NCBI GenBank assembly: GCA_009760855.2
Contig: WPIO01000061.1
Location: 1,679,501 to 1,743,500, forward strand
Source of the DNA: Cristatella mucedo
Taxonomy: Eukaryota; Bryozoa; Phylactolaemata; Cristatellidae
Reading direction: 5' to 3'
DNA length: 64,000 nt
The notes under the pieces were generated by a model, which was not told where the DNA came from, searched no databases, and saw only the letters and a list, made by a program, of their open reading frames with translations. Of this stretch, positions 50,501 through 64,000 are shown in pieces; position 1 is the first letter of the stretch, and each line of letters opens with the position of its first letter. The position numbers and the translations under genes are program-made.

Positions 50501-53500
50501 ACCCATCACTGGTATTCGTTGCGGGCGTCAGTGCCAGAAGCAGCAGAGGCAGTGGCACAATAGGGACGGCCGATAGGTACCGTGTAGTTTACACGGAGAG
50601 CGCCAGAAAGCTGTCCTGGAATCAGAGTTTGCCAGACGTCCACAGATAGCAAAAAGACGAAGGGAGGCGCTAGCCCAAGAGCTCAACTTGATTGAGCGAA
50701 AAATCCCTTTCCGGGCGCATCGTACCTTCAAGCTCGATTCCGAGGCGTCACATTATCTTTCTTCCGCTGCCCACCATGAAGCATTCTCACCTTGGTGGGC
50801 AGCTCAAAGTACTGCCTGAGTCAGAGCCCCACCAAAGCGGACCGCCGAGGTCCTTCGAATCACTTACTGATTCTCTCTGTCTGTAAAATGTCACCCTAGT
50901 CACAGTAAAAATTTCGGTTGATTAAACTATGAATTTTAGAGAGCTGATACCTTGTCTTTTATTATTTAATTATTATTATTATTATTATACAATATATATA
51001 TATATATTAATTATATATATACATATAATTCACTTGTATACAGAGTGACAAACAGGATGTATGACCTCGGTCGGCATACATTCAGTATTTACCGGGCTCG
51101 TAGTCACACACATTCTAGGGTAAATGCTGGCGGCCACGTCGCACTCCGGATCACACAGATGAGATTGTACTCGTCATTGTAAGTGCCGTCGCACCTTCAG
51201 GTTCTGGTGGCTCACTCAAGTGGCCTACTTTAGTTCTCGCCTGCTAGCTTAGGGTTTAAGCGTTGGCGACGTGAAGAGATACAAGCATAAGGAGGGGATT
51301 GAGTATGCTGACTGGTAGATTGGCTCTCGGTTCCCCACAGCAACCAGGCTATGCCTTTGTCATGGATCATGCTACCACTAACCCTTTGACCGTGCTTCTG
51401 TTAAAGCATACGTGGCGTGCCAAAAAACAGACTGCATTCTCAGAGGATGCTAAGAGGTTATAATTGTTATTATTATTTTCATTGTATCTTAGTCTTGCTC
51501 ACAGTTTTCATTAATTCTACGCCAATCTAAAAACATGTCTCTGTATGTCTCAACAGTCCCCAGAGCGAGGCACGTCAGTGTCCAGGTGCTCAGACTTATC
51601 TATCACCTCGTATCATTTGCTGCAGCATCTCTACTGCTAGCGAGTTGAATGCTAGACGTCTCTCAGGTGCTAGAAAATTGGAAGAAACACGAATTCTAAT
51701 ACTTGCAGCACCTGCAGCTTGTAACTAGGGTTGCCTCCACGATGGTCGACCAGCATTGTGTGTTGTCTAACTTCAAGCAAAAGGGAAACTAAAGATGATG
51801 AATACTAATACATAATCTGTGATGCTTTGTTAGAAAAATTCATGAACCATAAATGATTTCTCCTAACAAACTTGTTAAAGAATGTCTTTAGTAAAAAGTC
51901 AGTACTAAACCATTGACATCATTTTGAGATTTTTGGTGCCTATGATTTTGTAATGAATCGTAACATATGTTGTGGTTCTCTCCATTAGAATGATTTTCTT
52001 GTTCTTGCTGCACGGCAGAGAAGGATGCCACTTAGGCACCCTCGTAGTGCTTAGCTAATAAATGAGCTAGCAACCCAGCATGACAATCAAATGTCATCAG
52101 TGGTGTGTCAACCCACTGCTTTACAAAAAGTCGTCAACTGCGATTTCTCTAAATTCTGGCTATCCTATTCATTGTCAGCTGCGGATGATTTTTATCTTGG
52201 CCGTTTTTTGATGAAGATTGGAAACTGTTAATTTGATAATGATGAATTTTCATAGCTCCCTAAGAGAGGTACATGTTTGCGAAAGCGTTAAAATGTGCTA
52301 GAAAATGGAGCATTTGAACTTGTATGCAGCATTGCTTCCACTGGTATTATTCAGGGTCGTTTTGTTAGATTGGAAGCGTTTAGTTGTTCTTAGACAACGT
52401 AAACGGAGAGCCAGAACGGGCAATGCCTACTACGTGTCGCCAAAAGGTGTCAAGCTGGAGAGTCCATTGCAAAAATTTGCCTTGCTGTATGTTGCAAACT
52501 GAGCGATGGGTCCATTTTAGCCATGCCGAGCTACTTCAGTAATTGATTTGGCTTATGCTGCATTTGACTAGCCAAGGATAATTCATGGCCATCGCAAAGA
52601 CCTATAGAGATCCAGCAGCTGCCCAAAATGCTGTCACTTCGGTTATTTTCCATGGTCAAAACGTACGAAACTTACGGCCGAAATTCGGTCACGGGTCGAG
52701 CAAAGGCGTCTTGCATGAAATGTGTCTTTATGAGCAAATGTAAAGCGCCTAGAGAGAGATTAGGTTCTCTGAGGGCTCTTTATCAAGCGAATTAATATTA
52801 TTGATTTTTATTATTGTCACGACTGACAAGACGAGGTAAAGCCTTCACTGATAAAGGCCAAAAAGGCGATGGAATAGCTGAATTCAAATCTGCTGATCTT
52901 TCCAAAATAGCTTCCCCCTAAATTAACTTAGTACGCTGCTGGGTTGTGAATGTTTCCAAGATACATTTTACGGTTTGCTATGGGCTGGTGGCAATAAAAG
53001 TACCCGAGCTTGCCACTCACTGTATGCAGGTGGGGGAAATAGGGCACAAGTTAGTTTGTTTTTCGACCTAGCGGCCTGTCAGGCATGGAGAAGTGGCGCA
53101 CAGTTACGTCATATGCCATGAAATAGGGCACATGGCTGAGAACTGCGAGAGTCCTGTGAAAAATTACTTTCATTACAAAGAGGATGTCTGGCCCAACCCG
53201 GGATCACCATAGGGACAAACCCTGTTGCCTGATGATCACCATAGGTACAAACCCTGTGGCCTGAACTGGGAACTAGCCACGGTTGCAAACGAGCAGCCCG
53301 GGCCAGAGGGCATATCCTTGAAGAACGCATCTAACTGGGCAGTCGGGGCTGCTACGATGGGGGTTGGGGTGTATGCTGGGGGCGGAGGGGCCTGTCCCCT
53401 TAACCGCATTGTGGGGTATTAACCAGCAGAGGTGGGAGGGGAGGATGCACTAGGGGGCCAAGATGAGCCCAACACCTTAGATGGCCCTGCTAGGAGAAGG

Positions 53501-56500
53501 AGGGCCCGGGTATCCGTGTTTGAACTTGGCCAATGTGATAGCCTAGAGCCGTATTTACATGCCAAGGCGTGCCAGAGCAAAGGGCCGAACAAGTTAACCG
53601 GCCAGGCTACTGGATAAACCCCCTCGAACCTCGACTAAGCGTGCCTGCTGTGAATGTAGCGGATGGCTATGTGGAGCGAGCTGCTCCAGGAGGGGGGTGG
53701 GAATTCCTCCTGGACAAGAAGTACCAGGTGGGCGGAGCTACAGCCAGCACAACAAGGGAGAGGGAGAGCTCGGCGACTAAACTATAAGCCGGGGACATCT
53801 ACTCTTAAAAATACCGAATTCTCACAAAATAGATAATTAATAGACTATCTAAGCAAAGAGGAAAGACAGAAAAGCCCTGGAATCGACATTAAAGCCGAAT
53901 TACAAGGGGAGATGGGCAACGTCCAGCCGGACAAAGGAGTTGATCACAAACGCTTCTAAAAGCCAAGCCAGAAAGTGTTCACGGATAAGAGTAGCACCGC
54001 TAAACAGACGAGCATACGAGGAATCCAAATATACTAGGCCCCCACTCGTACGAGCAGCGGCTCGGGCGCGGCGACAGAAATTCCTTCGCTGGAAGGTCGA
54101 CTTCGGGCCATGCCTAGGGGGAAGCTGCAGGCTGGACATTGTGCATGCTCACAATTTGCATGCTGCCAATAACCACATTTGCATGCTGACCCTGTGCATG
54201 TCACCCCTAACAACGTTACTCATTTTATTCGCTTATTATTCATTATATTACTCACCATTCAATTTCATTTCCTTGTGCAGCAAATGTAAAGGGCCGAGGG
54301 AGAGATTGAGTTCACTGAGGGCGCTTTATCAAGTGCATTATTTTAATAATTATTATTATTATTATTAAAGCCAACAGCTAAATCGAGCTCAGTCAAGCAT
54401 ATGTATTTGCAACCAAAAAAATTTAAGATTGGTATGAGTGATAACTGAAACCGTTAACACATCTTAGTAAACCCAAGAGATATGCTCATCTAAGGATAAC
54501 TAATACACTGAATGGATTAACTGTACTTCAACAACCGCAACTATTAGCTATATTTCAATCCAAAGTAAAGCTCGGCTCCCTTCCTAGATAAAACAAAAAT
54601 TAGAGGCGGCTGGTTAGTTGCACCAAATACTAACAAATGATAATGGCTCGTAATGCCGACCAATAGCCCCCTTGAAGATGCTAGCAAGTCATCAATACCC
54701 ATGCATGCCAAGAAAGTAATAATTTTTGTCTAACGCTAATACCACTAAATCCTGACAGGCTTAGCCGAACCCTGCAATTATTAACTGTTTTCAAAACATC
54801 CTTGGAGCTTGAAGCTTTGCAAAATTATTTACTTGTATCAGGAAGAGTCAGGTTACAGTATTTGTCCTCACTGTTATTAGAATTGCCATTTCATGGCCAA
54901 GATCGTGGGTGGCTATAAGCCATTCTAACCAGTAACCTTAACATGAAAGTCGGCCACTGTGGAAACAATAAAGCAGACGAAATTTACCAGCAGCAGCCTA
55001 GTAGACTTACATGCCCACAGACTAAAAGAAAGTTTAAAGATTGGTGGCATACGTTCACATTTAAAAGAAACTTAAAAACATACCTATTTAGGACAGCATT
55101 TAGTGGGTCCTTGTGATTCGTCCTCGATGTGCTAATGCGTGCTGACACTGTTCATGCTGCCACTAACCACATTTGCATGCTGACCCAGTGCATGTAACCC
55201 CTAACCATGTTATTCATTTTGTTTGTTTTTCAAGCATGATTTTACTTACTATTCTATTGCGTATCACTTTGCAGCAAATATAAAGCGCCTAGAAAGAGAT
55301 TAAGTTCTCTGAGGGCGCTTTATCAAGTGCAATATTATTATTATAATTACCTTGAAGGAGTGCTAAAAATAAAGCTAGTACTAATAAGAAAGCCATATGT
55401 CACTTCCAATTTCGAACCAAAGGCTTGCTGCTAAGCCAAGACCCTGGTATGCACTGGTGCAGCAGTTACCCAGATGGGGTGCATGCACAAGTAACAAGAG
55501 CAACAACGACAACAGCTTCAGAAGAAGAAGAAACGAGAGGTCTTCTGTCACAGGATAAGTGCTTGGCAATGCTAAAGCTTTGCTAGTTAGCACAGTTACC
55601 ACAGCTTATTTGCACATACTGTAAGCCGATTGCCGTCTGTCTTCTGAACTTGCAGCCTCACTCTGGTGTTGCTGCTGCCATCGACGCTACTAGTAGTACC
55701 TTTCTGGTTGCAACTCGTCAGCTGGTGGGCATAATTAGTTGCCTCATACATATACAGTCACACGCAAGCGTTGAGAATTCGCTACCTCTAGTGAATTCAC
55801 ACACAAAGTCATAGTCAATTTGCAACGACAGGAAATGACTCTTGCAAAGTACTAGGCCAACAGTACAAACTACCTGACCAGCTACACGATGGCTGGTTTG
55901 TCAGCTTAAAACCAAGACATGCATCCCTGACTCATCGAGATCTGTACTGGGAATGAAATGAACCGCAGCTAACCCATAACCTGAAATGGTGGACTCATAT
56001 GTAACAATTAAGCGCCACAAATAATTACGCTATTAGCAAGAATGTTGCCACCAATCTCGCACTTTCAGTGGGTTTAATTCCAAGCTTAAGAGATCAGCAG
56101 ATGAGGCTACCCCTCAACAAAGTAACACCATTTTCAGATGCCGTACATATAAACAAACATAGCAGATAATATCCACCAAAAGGTCAAGCCTGCTACCACA
56201 ACTGAATACAACAAGTAATGTTTCTAATGTAGAGAACTCTATTCCACAGCTGTAGAGAAGCACAGGAGCATGCAATCTAGGTGGTGACCATAACAGTCAG
56301 CGAAACTCGCGTTCTTACTGTTTCCATCATGCAGGGAAGCAAGAGTAAGTACACATTACAAAGCTGTGTGCCGGTGTACCTTAATGGCAAGTAAATCAGT
56401 CGTAACTTGGCTGGGCAGAGTCAAATAAAGGCTGATACTTAGTGAATGCTGCAAGAAAAAATAATTCAAGTCAAGATGCTTAAACACAACCAATACTTGA

Positions 56501-58200
56501 GCTCTTCAGGTCCTAGACTGTGGAACTCACTTCCACAATTCTTACGCAACGATAACTACTCTGCTACTGTCGACTATGGCCCATCCTTTTCAGCGGTCCT
56601 GAGCTGCTACTTCTATGCTACTCACTACCTCAGCTGCTCTCCTAACTCTGCTATGCTTCCCGCTTTCTCTTTGTTGCGTGAGACGAAGTCTGTTGGCTAC
56701 CGAATGCGTACCGAAAGCCGCTTAGGCTGTGAGTGTGCTATACAAAACTCTCCTGCATGGTCTTTATGACTTTGTGGAGTGATACATACTGAGGACTGCT
56801 ACCAGCACGAGAAACTGCACCACAGCCTTTGCAAGCATTAGCACAAGCATCCCAAAGGTTCCTTAAGGCCAACAAGGCATCCACAAATACAGCAGTAACT
56901 AGTGCTAGAAAGCAAGCAGCGTGGACACAAATAGCTGCTAATGTAAGAACCCGAAATATAGCGCATTTACGCTAACGCATACCAAGCTAACATTAAGGCA
57001 AATAATTCGTCGATTGGACTTCAGATAAGTGATAAAGAAGTCAGAACTGGGCGGACATTCGGAAACGGCACACCGGCCTTACGGGAGGGCGAATAACTGC
57101 GACAAAAATGAGGGTCAATTGAGCCACACACGCTGCAAAATAAAATCAAATTTTACCAAATTGATGAAGTACGGTAGAAATACTGGTATCCACTTGAGGA
57201 TTACGACTACACCTGCAGTCTTCCGCAAGTGAAACGAGCTTCAGCCGCACGAGACAAAAATGTGACGCTGCCATTTGGGCTGGTTCCCTCATAATGACGT
57301 TGGTACACTATTGATTGACATAACTGTTATCTGCGGCCGTCTACTTAGTAAAAAACCACTTAGAATTAATATTATAAAAAATTAACAAATACATTTCAAT
57401 AAATCGTAAAAACATCCAGAAGTGCTCATTCCAGAGTGCTGGTACCGAAAAAGGCACTTAGCTGGACATGCTGCTTAACCCGGGCAGAATGATTTAGGGA
57501 TTGGGCAAATATGTTTAAAAGTAGAATCTTCTGTGTTGGCCATGAAAGGCATGGCTATATAGCACATTTACTGTTTGGAAGGAGGCTAGAGTTAGTTACT
57601 TAGGTACTTTGAATTGGCCTAAAGTTTAAACGGTGGCAGCCAAACACTAGAAACAAAGAATTTTACGATCAGGCTTAAGATACCAGCGTTCCAAGTCTAA
57701 TATAATAATAATATTACAATTAGTTTGCATAGCACCCTAACACAACTTACTAATCTATTCAGGTGTGTCGCTTATGCCACGGGATTTGAGCCCACGACCT
57801 CGGCGAAACTTAGTCGAGTTATTAGCAAATTGGCCAAACCAGTGCTGCAGAAAACTACCGGCAAGCATAAAAGAAATTGGAGCAAAGAGTCAAATGAGTA
57901 TTAAAAAAGTACTCACCCATATTTGGGCGGTAACGAAGTCGTTATTGAACCCCTAACGTCATGTCCCACAGCCCCGGGGCGTGTGTAAAGCACCCGGTAT
58001 AGCGGTTCAGTTTCCTTAGGGTGCTATATTTATGAATTACATTTTACAGACTGAAATTATATATATGCACTGGATATGTTTTCTAAAAAAATGATTAATT
58101 ATATATATCACGTACGTTAATTTATATATACTTGCGTACATATATTTATCGTCAACATGTATATGCATATATATTTGATATATATATACATATATATGTA

Positions 58201-58282
<82 letters not shown>

Positions 58283-61200
58283 TGTGCATCGCCTTTCATC
58301 GGAAAATAAGACTACAAGAGTTACCACTAACCATTAGATCGTGTTTCCCCTGTAGTAAATGGTAAGAACCTGGAGAGAGATTAACTTCTTGTACGGCTCT
58401 TCGTCAATTTCGCAACTATTTATATTGTCAACATATCTTGAGATGAGAAGGAAGCTCAAACGTTCAAAATTGCATATCCGGTGCTAGAGCGGATTTGCAC
58501 TTTGGATAATACAAATGCAATCTGAAAAACCTCTCTCAACCATATCTAGTGTAATGTTCTTTTTAAACGTTAAGTAATGCGATTGGGGAGATTTAAATCA
58601 GGATTGAGTCTAAAGCTTTTGAAGGTAATGAACTGGAGATCGGTCGCCAAATGTTATAAGGTCGCATAAAGGCCAGCCAAAGGACATAAGTTGGGATGAT
58701 GTGTAGTGTGATGCCAATGCAGATTAGGCAGCTGGTTGGACAAGTAGGTCCGAGCATGGGAATGAAGGTATTAAAACACCAAATTGCAAACCCGTGATCT
58801 CAAACCCACTTTCCGTAAACTTTAGGCTTAAGGTTTGGAACTAGACCGAAAAACAGTGCAGCTGGAAAAAGCTGACGGCTAACTTAATCGTTTTATCCAC
58901 TTGCTATTAATAGCACCCAGAGCTTGACTTGTGTACTTAGAGCAATAACTACCGGGGCATGGCAATAAAGCTGGATCTGTCAATTTGAATTCCTTAAGAT
59001 GCGTTTAACCTGCAGACTTTTTTCCTCACAGACGCCGACTTTCCTCCTAATTAGAATCTTTATACGACAGATGTAGTACAGCCCACGACAGCTTCCATGG
59101 CCGACTTAGTCTCTTCTGCAGCCATTGTTCTAACCAGGGAGGCTGATACGAAAGAGGCTTTTACCAAAAAGTGGCCCACCAGCACTGTTGACAGCTGTGT
59201 GTCTCTTTAAGTCATCATTGTAGAGAAGTAAGGCAATAATATTATTTAAAATAAGATGAGCATCATGGTACAGTTATGGTACGCCTGGAATATCGCATCA
59301 CCTGCAGCCTTTCATTCTGCCTAAAGATCTGGCCATAGACGACCTAGGCTTTTCTACTAAACGGCGGTACAATAGCTACAAGATATAAAAACCTATGTGC
59401 ACTTGATGACAGACCAAACCTACAAATGCATACTAATTAACACACTCCTTACCGCACAGCAACCACAAAGATAATCAAAGGAATGGGATACAAGCAAGGT
59501 TCGTTCATGAGGCGTTGACATCAACAACAATTGTAGACGGTTTCCTGCAACAAAGCAAATGCTGTCAAACACGTCTGTCAATCAGAACTTAGCGAGGAAT
59601 AAAGTGTCACCACACGGCTAGTCCATAGCAGATAGTAATACTGGTGAGGCCACTTCAACTTGATTCAGCCTCCGCATAAGCCTGGCAACAATTCACCATG
59701 CCCTGAAGGGTCATAAATACTTCAAGACTCCATCGTCACTGTCCTGGCTAGCGACATGAAACAACCCACAGCCACTCCTTATCATGTGCCAAAAAGCTCC
59801 GAGGAGAAGTGGCAGCCGGAAGCAGCGACAGCAGTAGCTACCTTATCTGCCCAAGTCCACGAATGCGAGCAAGATCCTGCAGCTCCTGCACTCTGCTGAA
59901 AAGGGTCTCGGCATAGAGGATAGAAGCATCGGCGACAGCAGCATTAAAGCAGCATTGAAAGCCGGCCCTACCTAGGACGTTGGCGTGGCGCCGTGATGCA
60001 TAAATGAAATGGTGACGTCCTCCAATACCCTTACCATTTCATGGAGCACAGCTGTCCAAAGAAAAATGGTAGGCAAGAGCTGCCACTTGTGAGAGCCAGT
60101 GACACGCAAGCGACCTACTGGCTTTGCTCACACGCTACACGGCCAGGAGCTTGGCAGGCAAAGGCTAACACAGTCGCATGAATTGGTGAGCACCACAGAA
60201 ACCGAATGCACGAACTGCTATTGCAAGTGGGTAAGATGGCCCCACCTGAGCTCAGGGCAAGCCGAGCTGAGAAACTCACAAGTCAGAGATGGCAGCCGTG
60301 GCAGCAGCACATGTTGCAGCAGCTACGATAATTATTATACCCAGCTTCAAAACTGGAACCTTTAGGGTCTGTAGTTGGGAGCCCCACAACAGTGGGAGCT
60401 ACTAGCACAAAAAAAGATTAGCCAATTAACCAGCCTCATTTTAACATCAGTGTAGTAGGCTAAAGTAGCTATCACCCTTTCTGCTACGGCTGCAGCAGCA
60501 ACTCTATATATAAATAATAATAATATTAAACTTAATAAAGCGCCCTCAGAGAGCTCAATGTCTTTCAAGGCGCCTTACATTTGCCGTTAAGAGACATTTA
60601 CCTTTGCCATAAATCTGGGCTTGACAAACAGAACAAGAGCTCTATTAAGTTTAATCTGAAGAGCAAAATTTGTTGCCGTACGACCAAAAAGTGTGCCAAT
60701 TCTGGGCTTGAAGCAGCAGATGTGTTTTCCTGTGTGTGAGAGAGATTAGTTTGTCCCCAAGGTTCCTGTATGGCACACTTCCCAATGCAACGCACACTGT
60801 CAAAACCTTTGAGACTGAAGTCGAGGCTCATTGACTTTAGATTTGCTAACTTTGGTAACTCTCCTGAGTAAATCGCGCTTGGCCCTCACACATTTTTAAT
60901 TGTAGAAGGAGACAAATTACATACTGTATATGCTTTATAACCAAAAGCTAATCAAAATTCACCTTCCTATTAATCAAATAAAACTTACGGACTGTCCACC
61001 GTAGCTGCGGGAGCAAAGGGTGTCTTAGGTTTGTATTCAAAATTGCATCTAATGTTGTTGCTAAGATTCATGAGCTATGCATCAACAAAAAAAACACCCT
61101 GTGGCCGCCGCTGTGGCCGGAACCGCCAGCTCAGACGCCTCTCGTTTGGTATTCCTAGCAATGTCTCGAACCACTCAGCACGCTCCCCCACATGCGTCAC

Positions 61201-64000
61201 TGTAAATCTCTCTAACTTAGTGGTCATCATGCCTGTTGTAACCCCATCGGCCAGACTTAAAGCTTGTCTTTGGAATCCTCGCTCAATGTGCAGTAAACCT
61301 ATAGTAATAAACGACTTTATTTCTGAAAAGGGTATCGACCAGCTCGCCCTAACTGAAACTTGGCTGAAATCGATAAACTGTCCGACAATTAAAGATGCAA
61401 CTCCATCTGGTTTCTCGTTCTTTCACACCCCTAGATCAATAAAAACTGGAGGTGGAGTTGCTATTATCGTGCACTCGAAATTCAACTTCAAGCCATTTGC
61501 AGTACCCTCGAAGCAGTCTTTTGAATCTATTGTCCTGGTCTCACCCGAAAAAAGCTACCGATAGTGGCAGCAGTCTATCTCGCACCAGGTACCAAATCCT
61601 CCTTTATCTCAGATTTATCCGATCTCATTTCGATTCTGCGTGCAAGAAATCGATCCTTCCTCGTTATGGGTGATTTCAACGTTCACTTTGATAACTTATC
61701 TGACGCATTCAGCACCGAATTTCGTGCATTGACTGACTCATATCTCTTGTGGCTCATGTGCATAATAATAATAATAATAATAATTCACTTGATGAAGCGC
61801 CCTCAGAGAACCTAATCTCTCTCTAGGCGCTTTACATTTGCTTTAAAGTGAAATGCAATTGAATGGTAAGTAAAATCATGCTTGAAAACCAAACGAAATG
61901 AATAATATGGTTAGGGATGACATGCACAGGGTCAGCATGCAAATGTGGTTAGTGGCAGCATGCACAGTGTCAGCACGCATAAGCACATCAAAGACGAATC
62001 ACAGGGACCCACTAAATGCTGTCCTATATAGGTGTGTTTTTAGGTTCCTTTAAATGTGGTCAGGTCAGGGGTTGTTTGGACGCAGGTTGGGATGGAGTTC
62101 CAGGCTTTGGGAGCATATGAACTAAATGGACGGTCTCCAAAGGATTTAAGGTTAGTATGAGGTATTTTTAGACTGTTGGATTCCGAGAAGTGGGTGGTAC
62201 AATGCTTGGCCTGATGGGGTAGTATATCTGACAGATAGGCTGGAGCCATAGAATGAAGGGACCTTAAAGTGAGCGACAAAACCTTGAAGTCAATCCGTTG
62301 CTTGACTGGTAGCCAGTGCAGGTCGGCGAGAAGCTGTGTAATGTGGCAACTGCGATGCTCACGACAGACAAGCCTAGCTGCAGAGTTTTGCACCAGCTGC
62401 AATCGTCTGATCGCACATGCTGGTAGGCCAGTAAGCAGTGAGTTGCAGAAGTCGAGACGGGATGTCACGAATGCATGAATCAACTTGGACGTGGTATCTT
62501 TATCTAAACAAGCCCGAATTTAGCAATGTTATGAAGCTGAAAATAGGCCGATTTGACTGTGGAGCTGATATGGTCGTCTAACGAGAAGTCGCTTTGGAAT
62601 ATGACACCTATATTCCGAGCTGATTCGACTGGAGATATGGTGGCAGAGTCAATTTTGAGAGTCAGCCTTTCCAATCTCTGGATCACACTGGGTTTGCCCA
62701 TAACTAGTAACTTAGTTTTATCATCGTTAAGTTTTAGAAAATTAGCTGCCATCCGTGTGCGGATGTCATCAATGCATGCAGCTGGCCCTACCCACATCAA
62801 GGTCACACACTCGACCAGATTTTCTCATATAACTGCACTTTTTCATCACCAATTATTACCAATTCCTGCTTATCTGACAACCTGCAGATCTCATTAAATC
62901 TACAGTGTGTGCCCACATCCTCCTCTAAAATAACCTGTGAATCACGAAACCTCAAGAGCCTTGACATCGATGCTGTCCGTCCGAGAATATCTGCTTCACC
63001 TCTGCTGCTCAGTACTCCCTCCGATTTGTCATCACTGGTAGATTGCTACAACACAACACTAGCTGACACGCTCGACGAGTTTACACCTCAGCCAAAACGC
63101 ACTGTGCACCCCAGCCCAGATGGCCTACGGTTTACCACAGACATTAAACTAGCCAAGTCTACTAAACGAAAGCTTAAAAAAGCATGCAAAAGATCCGGAC
63201 TAACTGTCAATCGACAGGCATATGAAGACTACTGTAGGTCGTACCAATTGATCCTACCAAAGGCCAAGTCTAGCTTCTATAGAAACATTGTTAAATCACA
63301 GATCCACAATCCAAAAATGCTGATGTCGACAATAAACCATCTCCTCAACCGTTCCCAGATTAGCTCCTTACCTGATGATCTAGCCGATCGCTTCTCTCGA
63401 TTCTTTGTGCAGAAGATAGACAAGATCAGGGAATCCATCCATGCAATGACAACCTTCCCACTAGAATACTGTGGCTGCGCCTCAACGTCTGCATTTAAGC
63501 ACGTCACTAGTGATCTAGTCCTAAAGTTCGTATCTCAATCAAAGAAGACAACAAGTCCACTGGACCCTATTCCCACTGTCCTGCTCCTACGTTGAATTGA
63601 TCTGCTGCTGCCATGCATAACCAGCATCATTGATATGTCATTAGCCTCAGGTCATGTCCCAGCACCTTTCAAAAAAGCTGTAGTCAGGCCACTTCTCATG
63701 AAAGCTACACTAGACCAAGAGAACTTAAGCAACTACCGCCCAGTCTCCCTTCTACCATTCCTATCAAAGACTCTGGAACGGGTCGTGGCAGACCAGCTTA
63801 ACTCACATAGCGAAACCTCACACCTTACTAGTAAGTTCCAGTCCGGCTTTAGAGCTAATCGCTCCACAGAGTCAGCATTGCTTTGGGTATACAACGACCT
63901 ACTTAGGAATGCAGACATGGGTAGAGTGTCTCTTCTTGTTTTCCTCGATCTTTCGGCGGCTTTTGACACCATCGATCACAAAGTTCTTCTAGAGCGCCTC

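Overview
This 64-kb window looks like a metazoan nuclear genome. Genes are recognisable only as short exons with GT-AG borders. They sit in a sea of decayed non-LTR retrotransposons, tRNA-like SINEs, a MULE DNA transposon and a solo LTR. The exon families (ORC5, a makorin-type RING, a C/EBP-like bZIP, an MBD-like domain, Cdx-like homeobox remnants) fit an early-branching marine animal. A sponge is possible, but that is inference.

Layout: 1-6570 is an unusually GC/CpG-rich block with simple repeats, a 5-unit 30-bp array carrying cAMP-response-element palindromes (1457-1608), and one plausible minus-strand exon (2210-2428). From 6.6 to 25 kb the DNA is AT-richer and made of LINE copies (families called LINE-A, LINE-B and C here), with a makorin-like RING exon at 9583-9774. 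From 25.6 to 35 kb, exons of ORC5 (origin recognition complex subunit 5) lie on the plus strand. Two of them are separated by an 8.8-kb intron filled with LINE-A, LINE-B, a solo LTR and a SINE. From 40.4 to 50.8 kb there is a C/EBP-like bZIP exon. Two degenerate homeobox copies (42.1 and 50.6 kb) share the same old LINE fragment upstream, so this is a segmental duplication; a MULE abuts the first copy. From 51 to 61 kb there are an MBD-like exon, a decayed gag-like zinc-knuckle region, SINEs, long TA microsatellites and possible minus-strand exons. From about 61 kb to the end is the most complete LINE-A copy (endonuclease plus reverse transcriptase), interrupted by a second LINE-A.

LINE-A belongs to the L2/CR1 group: EEP endonuclease, reverse transcriptase with FHFYADD, and a 3' end built as an AAAGCGCC...GGCGCTTT stem-loop followed by (ATT)n. 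This tail recurs at about twenty sites, and tRNA-derived SINEs carry a related tail, suggesting a LINE-SINE partnership. LINE-B is a related family that ends in TACATTACATTA-type repeats and has inserted into LINE-A copies. Nesting and target-site duplications give a relative order of insertion.

Gene calls rest on motif recognition by eye, without database search. Most exons have unknown partners outside or elsewhere in the window.
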